17,792 nt of DNA from an uncultured Roseburia sp. (lineage in GTDB: Bacteria; Bacillota; Clostridia; Lachnospirales; Lachnospiraceae). The DNA is taken from the NCBI GenBank assembly GCA_900550935.1, contig URUD01000051.1, positions 1 through 17,792 of the forward strand, written 5' to 3'. Positions 14,218-17,792 of this stretch are shown piece by piece (position 1 is the stretch's first letter; the number at the start of each line of letters is the position of its first letter). Position numbers and translations under genes: made by a program. A model generated the notes under the pieces. It had not been told where the DNA came from. It saw only the letters and a program-made list of their open reading frames with translations, and made no database searches.

Positions 14218-15948
14218 ATGACTGGGTGGAAAAAGTTAAAAGCCCTTCTTTGCACAGCTACCCTGTTGGTATCTGTGGCAGGATGTGGACAGAATGTAAA
14301 AAATGAAGATCAGGATGTGGATAACGGCGCAACAGAAACGGTGGATGCAGTGGCAGCGGATACCGAAACCACACAAAGCGCTACTGCCCGTGACCGGATG
14401 CGTGCCGTCAATACTGCGCAGGAAGAGATCATAGATGATAATTACCGCACCTGGTATGAGGTGTTTGTCTACAGTTTCTTTGACAGTGATGGAGATGGCA
14501 TTGGCGATTTAAAGGGTCTTAACGAAAAAATGGATTATATCAACGATGGAGATCCTGATACCGATACTGATCTGGGCTGTAACGGGATCTGGCTGATGCC
14601 GGTTATGCCATCTACGACTTATCACAAGTATGATGTCATTGACTATAAGGCGATCGACCCGGAATATGGTACACTGGATGATTTCTCTGCGCTGGTGGAA
14701 GCATGCCATCAGAGGGGCATTGATGTGATCATCGATCTGGTGATGAATCACACTTCTTCCCAGAATGAGTGGTTTTTAAAGGCGACAGAGTATTTAAAGA
14801 GTCTGCCGGATGGTCAGACACCGGATGCATCGGTGTGTCCTTATGTCGATTATTATAATTTTGCAACAGAGGCAAAGAGCGGATATGTGGCATTAGAGGG
14901 TACGCCTTATTACTATGAGGCGCAGTTCTGGAGCGAAATGCCGGATCTGAATCTTGCCAATGAAGCAGTACGGGGAGAGTTTGAAAGTATCATAGATTTC
15001 TGGCTGGACTTAGGGGTAGACGGTTTTCGACTGGACGCCGCAAAAGAGTACTATAGCGGCAGTATTGATGCCAATGTAGAAGTTTTAACCTGGTTCAACC
15101 AGATGGTAAAAGAGAAAAAAGAAGATGCTTATATTGTTGCAGAAGTGTGGAATGATATGAATACTTATGCAAAATATTATGCAAGTGGGATGGACAGCTG
15201 TTTTGACTTTGATTTTGCAGACAGCACGGGTATTATCGCCACTGCACTGAGGGATGGTAAGGCATCTTACTATGGAGGTTCACTGGAACGCGTGCAGAGT
15301 TCGATCGCAGAGTACAGCGAGAACGGGATCGATGCACCGTTTTACACGAACCATGACATGGCAAGAGGAGCAGGATATTATTCGGGCGATGACAGTGAGC
15401 AGCAGACTAAGATGGCGCAGGCAATGAACCTTTTGATGTCAGGAAGTGCATTTTTGTATTATGGCGAAGAACTTGGCATGAAAGGTTCCGGTAAGGATGA
15501 AAACAAACGTGCACCAATGTACTGGAGCGAGGATGCAGATGCCGATGGCATGTGTCACGGACCGCTTGATATGGATACGGTGAAGATGAAATATGGTTCC
15601 GCAGAGGAGCAGCAGGCGGATGGAGATTCCATCTATCAGTTTGTAAAGGAGACCATAAAACTGCGAAACCAGTATCCGGCAATCGCAAGAGGAACGGTCA
15701 CATTTGAAGACACTTTGTCCGATGATGCCGTATGTGTGGTAAAAAAGACGTATCAGGATGATGAACTGGTACTGGTGTATAATCTGTCCGCAGAAGAACA
15801 GACCGTGGACGTATCGTCCCTTACAGTAAATGGCATCTCTGGTACATCTCTTGCGGTCGCAGGAGAACTTTTGACCGGAACAGATGAGGTGAAATATGAC
15901 CAGGGTGTTGTAACGCTTCCGGGATATTCGGTCGTGGTATTAAAATAA
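14218..15948 (+). CDS. Alpha-amylase family lipoprotein (GH13, subfamily 36-like)
   Basis: 576 aa. A lipoprotein signal with lipobox VAGC (Cys23) anchors it outside the membrane, followed by an acidic Asp/Glu/Thr-rich linker to about residue 75. The catalytic barrel starts at WYEVFVYSFFDSDGDGIGDLKGL, which includes the Asp-rich Ca-binding loop. Conserved regions: DLVMNH, GFRLDAAKE with nucleophile Asp273, IVAEVWN with acid/base Glu309, and YTNHDMAR with Asp380. The fifth region reads MPDLN (241-245), the signature I recall for the group intermediate between oligo-1,6-glucosidases and neopullulanases (GH13_36). A beta-sandwich domain C ends the protein. No carbohydrate-binding module or sortase signal is present. 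The start ATG follows GAGGG. As the last gene of the operon it should cut maltodextrins next to the transporter. Exact bond specificity is open. Confidence 0.92.
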   Translation: MTGWKKLKALLCTATLLVSVAGCGQNVKNEDQDVDNGATETVDAVAADTETTQSATARDRMRAVNTAQEEIIDDNYRTWYEVFVYSFFDSDGDGIGDLKGLNEKMDYINDGDPDTDTDLGCNGIWLMPVMPSTTYHKYDVIDYKAIDPEYGTLDDFSALVEACHQRGIDVIIDLVMNHTSSQNEWFLKATEYLKSLPDGQTPDASVCPYVDYYNFATEAKSGYVALEGTPYYYEAQFWSEMPDLNLANEAVRGEFESIIDFWLDLGVDGFRLDAAKEYYSGSIDANVEVLTWFNQMVKEKKEDAYIVAEVWNDMNTYAKYYASGMDSCFDFDFADSTGIIATALRDGKASYYGGSLERVQSSIAEYSENGIDAPFYTNHDMARGAGYYSGDDSEQQTKMAQAMNLLMSGSAFLYYGEELGMKGSGKDENKRAPMYWSEDADADGMCHGPLDMDTVKMKYGSAEEQQADGDSIYQFVKETIKLRNQYPAIARGTVTFEDTLSDDAVCVVKKTYQDDELVLVYNLSAEEQTVDVSSLTVNGISGTSLAVAGELLTGTDEVKYDQGVVTLPGYSVVVLK

Positions 15949-15962
15949 GTTTTCATGGAATG

Positions 15963-15993
15963 ATAGAGCGGGATCTGAAAGATCCGGCTCTAT
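15963..15993 (+). terminator. Probable terminator hairpin at the operon end
   Basis: ATAGAGC (15963-15969) pairs with GCTCTAT (15987-15993), and GGATC (15971-15975) pairs with GATCC (15981-15985) around loop TGAAA, with one G-G mismatch between the stems. It lies 15 nt after the amylase stop. Only TATT follows rather than a T-run, so termination may be partial or the hairpin may mainly protect the 3' end. Confidence 0.5.
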
Positions 15994-16040
15994 TATTGCG
16001 TCTGGAGGTTTGTGTTGTTGCGATGGGGCACAGGTTTTTC

Positions 16041-16069
16041 TTGCGATTCTTGCGGAATAGGAATAAGAT
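16041..16069 (+). promoter_or_regulatory. Possible promoter of the YitT-family gene
   Basis: TTGCGA (16041-16046) and TAAGAT (16064-16069) are 17 nt apart, each matching four of six consensus positions. It is the best candidate in the 166-bp gap between the amylase and the next gene, but not a strong one. Confidence 0.35.
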
Positions 16070-16114
16070 AAACATATTGTATTTGTTTGAAATGAGAGGA
16101 TTGTGTGAAAACAA

Positions 16115-16969
16115 ATGAAAAAACAGTGTACATATACAGAGTTATTCAAAGAAACCGTTATCTTAACAGGTGCGGTTGCGATCATTGCGGCTGCCGTATA
16201 TTTTTTCCTGGTGCCAAGCCATGCATCGGTCAGCAGCATTTCAGGTCTTGGTATCGTGCTTTCTAATTTTGTGCCGCTGCCATTGTCTGCGATCACTATG
16301 ATTTTAAATGTGGTGCTTTTGATCATTGGATTTTTTACCTGTGGCAGGGAGTTTGGCGTAAAAACCGTCTATACCAGTATTGCGCTTCCGGTGTTCCTTG
16401 GACTTTTTGAAAAGATCTTTCCGGATTGCGGGTCGCTGACGGGGAGCCAGGAACTGGATGTACTCTGCTATATTCTGGTTGTGAGCGTGGGACTCAGTAT
16501 TTTATTTAACAGAAATGCTTCTTCCGGCGGATTGGATATTGTGGCTAAGATCATGAATAAATATCTGCATATGGATTTAGGAAAGGCGATGTCGTTTTCC
16601 GGCATGTGTGTTGCACTTTCTGCGGCACTTGTCTATGACAAGAAAACAGTGGTGCTCAGTATTTTAGGAACATATTTCAATGGCATTGTGCTGGATCATT
16701 TTATCTTTGATCACAACATGAAACGACGTGTCTGTATCATTACGGAAAAGGAAGAAGAACTGCGCGATTTTATCTTAAATGATCTGCACAGTGGGGCAAC
16801 GATTTATGAGTCGATCGGTGCCTATAATATGCAGAAACGTAATGAGATCATCGCGATCGTCGATAAATCGGAGTATCAGAAATTGATGAATTATATCAGT
16901 CACGAAGATCCCAAAGCGTTTATCACGGTGTATACAGTGGCAGATATCCGGTATCAGCCGAAAGGGTGA
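16115..16969 (+). CDS. YitT-family membrane protein with C-terminal DUF2179 domain
   Basis: 284 aa, the standard length. Residues 13-195 hold five or six hydrophobic helices with the family blocks ISGLGIVLSN, ILNVVLLIIGF, NASSGGLDIVAKIMNKY and GTYFNGIVLDHFIFDHN. Residues 205-280 form the soluble DUF2179 domain (VCIITEKEEELRDFILNDLHSGATIYESIGAY). The ATG at 16115 is the only workable start (an in-frame GTG at 16103 is followed by TGA), although GAGAGGA lies 14 nt upstream, an unusually long spacing. The family is widespread in Firmicutes, and its transported substrate is not established. It ends 2 bp before the stop of the convergent gene, with no terminator between them. Confidence 0.9.
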   Translation: MKKQCTYTELFKETVILTGAVAIIAAAVYFFLVPSHASVSSISGLGIVLSNFVPLPLSAITMILNVVLLIIGFFTCGREFGVKTVYTSIALPVFLGLFEKIFPDCGSLTGSQELDVLCYILVVSVGLSILFNRNASSGGLDIVAKIMNKYLHMDLGKAMSFSGMCVALSAALVYDKKTVVLSILGTYFNGIVLDHFIFDHNMKRRVCIITEKEEELRDFILNDLHSGATIYESIGAYNMQKRNEIIAIVDKSEYQKLMNYISHEDPKAFITVYTVADIRYQPKG

Positions 16970-16971
16970 TA

Positions 16972-17622
16972 TTATTCTAACAAAAACTTCGCAAACTGTG
17001 CTGTGGCATCCGGGATTTCGGTATGGTAAATGACACCGAAATAGCAGTTGCCGTCACTGTAGTAACCATTTTCTTTCAGCCATTCATTGTCTGTAAGTTC
17101 GATTGCACAGGGATACTCTTCGGTTTCGCCATCATCTGTGGAATAGAGGATGGAACCTTCGTATTTGGAAAGCGTTTCGTCGGAAAGGATATTCCGTAAA
17201 TCTATAAATGCGCCCTGTTTGGCATAATCTAAAAATACATCTCCGGTTCCGAAAAAAAGATCTTCCTCACCGGCGGCGATCATAGTGCTTAATACCTCGT
17301 AATTAGAATAAGTTTCGGTAAGGTTGATCCCGGTATCGACAAACTGCAGGGAACCATAAATCGAAACCGGGTTGTCCTTTCTGTCATATCCATAAGCGTC
17401 TAAAAATTCATTGAAACCATCAGAAGAGGTTGCTTCTCCGCTGCTGGTATTGATCATGATCACGTTAAGTAATGGTTCCCGATAGGTGACAAAATGATGG
17501 ATAACGGAACCGATGATAAGAACGGCGGCAACGCCGACAATGATGTGTAACCGGTAATAGTCCCAGATATATTGTACTTTAGCTTTGTTTGAGAGTGCTT
17601 TAAAATCTGTCTTTTTTTCCAT
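16972..17622 (-). CDS. Single-pass membrane protein of unknown function
   Basis: 216 aa from the ATG at 17622, which follows TTGGAGA with about 8-nt spacing; an earlier in-frame ATG (17679) has no ribosome binding site and would add an implausible 19 residues. A short basic cytosolic head (EKKTDFKALSNKAKVQYIWDYYR) precedes one TM helix at about 25-45 (LHIIVGVAAVLIIGSVI). The rest, about 170 residues, should lie outside the cell and is acidic (SSGEATSSDGFNEF, GEEDLFFGTGDVFLDY). The phrases LFFGTGDVFLDYAKQGAFIDL and YHTEIPDATAQFAKFLLE look like parts of a periplasmic-binding-protein fold. Similar YxWDYY-TM proteins occur in Lachnospiraceae as I recall. No function can be assigned. Confidence 0.8.
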   Translation of the reverse strand: MEKKTDFKALSNKAKVQYIWDYYRLHIIVGVAAVLIIGSVIHHFVTYREPLLNVIMINTSSGEATSSDGFNEFLDAYGYDRKDNPVSIYGSLQFVDTGINLTETYSNYEVLSTMIAAGEEDLFFGTGDVFLDYAKQGAFIDLRNILSDETLSKYEGSILYSTDDGETEEYPCAIELTDNEWLKENGYYSDGNCYFGVIYHTEIPDATAQFAKFLLE

Positions 17623-17708
17623 GAATGATCTCCAAAATCTGATTTTTAATATGAGTAGTCCCATATAAGAATAACACAAAAAAATAGGGGAAAAGATTGA
17701 AATGTATA

Positions 17709-17738
17709 AAAAAAGAGTTCCTTTCGAAACTCTTTTTT
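17709..17738 (-). terminator. Terminator of tRNA-Gly (bidirectional in form)
   Basis: AAAGAGTT and AACTCTTT form an inverted repeat around CCTTTCG-like loop sequence (17712-17735), with A-runs on one side and T-runs on the other, so either strand shows a stem followed by T. On the minus strand it starts just after the tRNA-Gly 3' end and should end that transcript, separating it from the membrane-protein gene downstream. Confidence 0.8.
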
Positions 17739-17740
17739 AG

Positions 17741-17792
17741 AGCGGGTGATGGGAATCGAACCCACGTATCTAGCTTGGAAGGCTAGTGTTCT
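17741..17792 (-). tRNA. tRNA-Gly(TCC), 5' end cut off by the window
   Basis: Read on the minus strand, the anticodon stem CTAGC/GCTAG encloses loop CTTCCAA, giving anticodon TCC (glycine GGA). The T arm has GGTTCGATTCC. The 3' acceptor strand is CACCCGC with discriminator T (17741); CCA is not encoded. The 5' half, including the D arm and the 5' acceptor strand, lies beyond the window. Confidence 0.93.

Noticed and set aside
1..17792. Genomic island bounded by tRNA genes at both ends
   Set aside because: tRNA genes occur at both edges, but I found no integrase, no duplicated tRNA 3' end acting as an attachment site, and no transfer or phage genes. The content is ordinary metabolism and transport.

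Overview
The window is chromosomal DNA of a low-to-moderate-GC Firmicute. It most likely comes from a Lachnospiraceae gut anaerobe of the Roseburia / Agathobacter (Eubacterium) rectale type. This rests on strong purine-rich ribosome binding sites, -10/-35 promoters with T-run terminators, lipoprotein signal peptides, and a starch/maltodextrin locus laid out like the one I recall from E. rectale. The genus is an inference, because no rRNA or species marker is present.

Layout. 1-225: the end of a tRNA operon, with a partial tRNA-Val(TAC), tRNA-Leu(TAA) and an intrinsic terminator. 226-555: a short repeat copy and a degraded open frame. 556-6097: two P-type cation ATPases of the Ca/Mn (P2A-like) group. 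The second has its own promoter and a leader matching the yybP-ykoY Mn2+ riboswitch, ending in a terminator that shares bases with the aptamer. 6210-7697: a DUF1846 (UPF0371) protein whose 3' end overlaps a convergent LacI-type repressor gene (7676-8683, minus).

The repressor is divergent from a maltodextrin operon (8957-15948): 4-alpha-glucanotransferase (malQ), a solute-binding lipoprotein (malE type), two permeases (malF, malG types) and a GH13 alpha-amylase lipoprotein. The operon has no ABC ATPase gene, so a shared ATPase (MsmX/MsmK type) encoded elsewhere is expected. The inferred pathway runs as follows: the surface-anchored amylase trims starch or maltodextrin, the binding lipoprotein and the permease pair import the products, and MalQ rearranges them in the cytoplasm. 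The LacI protein probably represses the operon through an ACG/CGT palindrome inside the spacer of the malQ promoter, next to a row of similar half-sites.

15949-17792: a YitT-family membrane protein, a convergent single-pass membrane protein of unknown function, and the 3' part of tRNA-Gly(TCC) on the minus strand with its terminator.

Most of the window is ordinary core metabolism. The observations most worth a second look are: (1) the Mn2+ riboswitch in front of the second ATPase; (2) that pump has Gly at the position of SERCA Glu771, while its neighbour keeps a complete two-site set; (3) a ~37-bp repeat that follows both T-run terminators flanking the first ATPase; and (4) the operator array upstream of malQ. 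I see no defence system, CRISPR array, prophage or insertion sequence.
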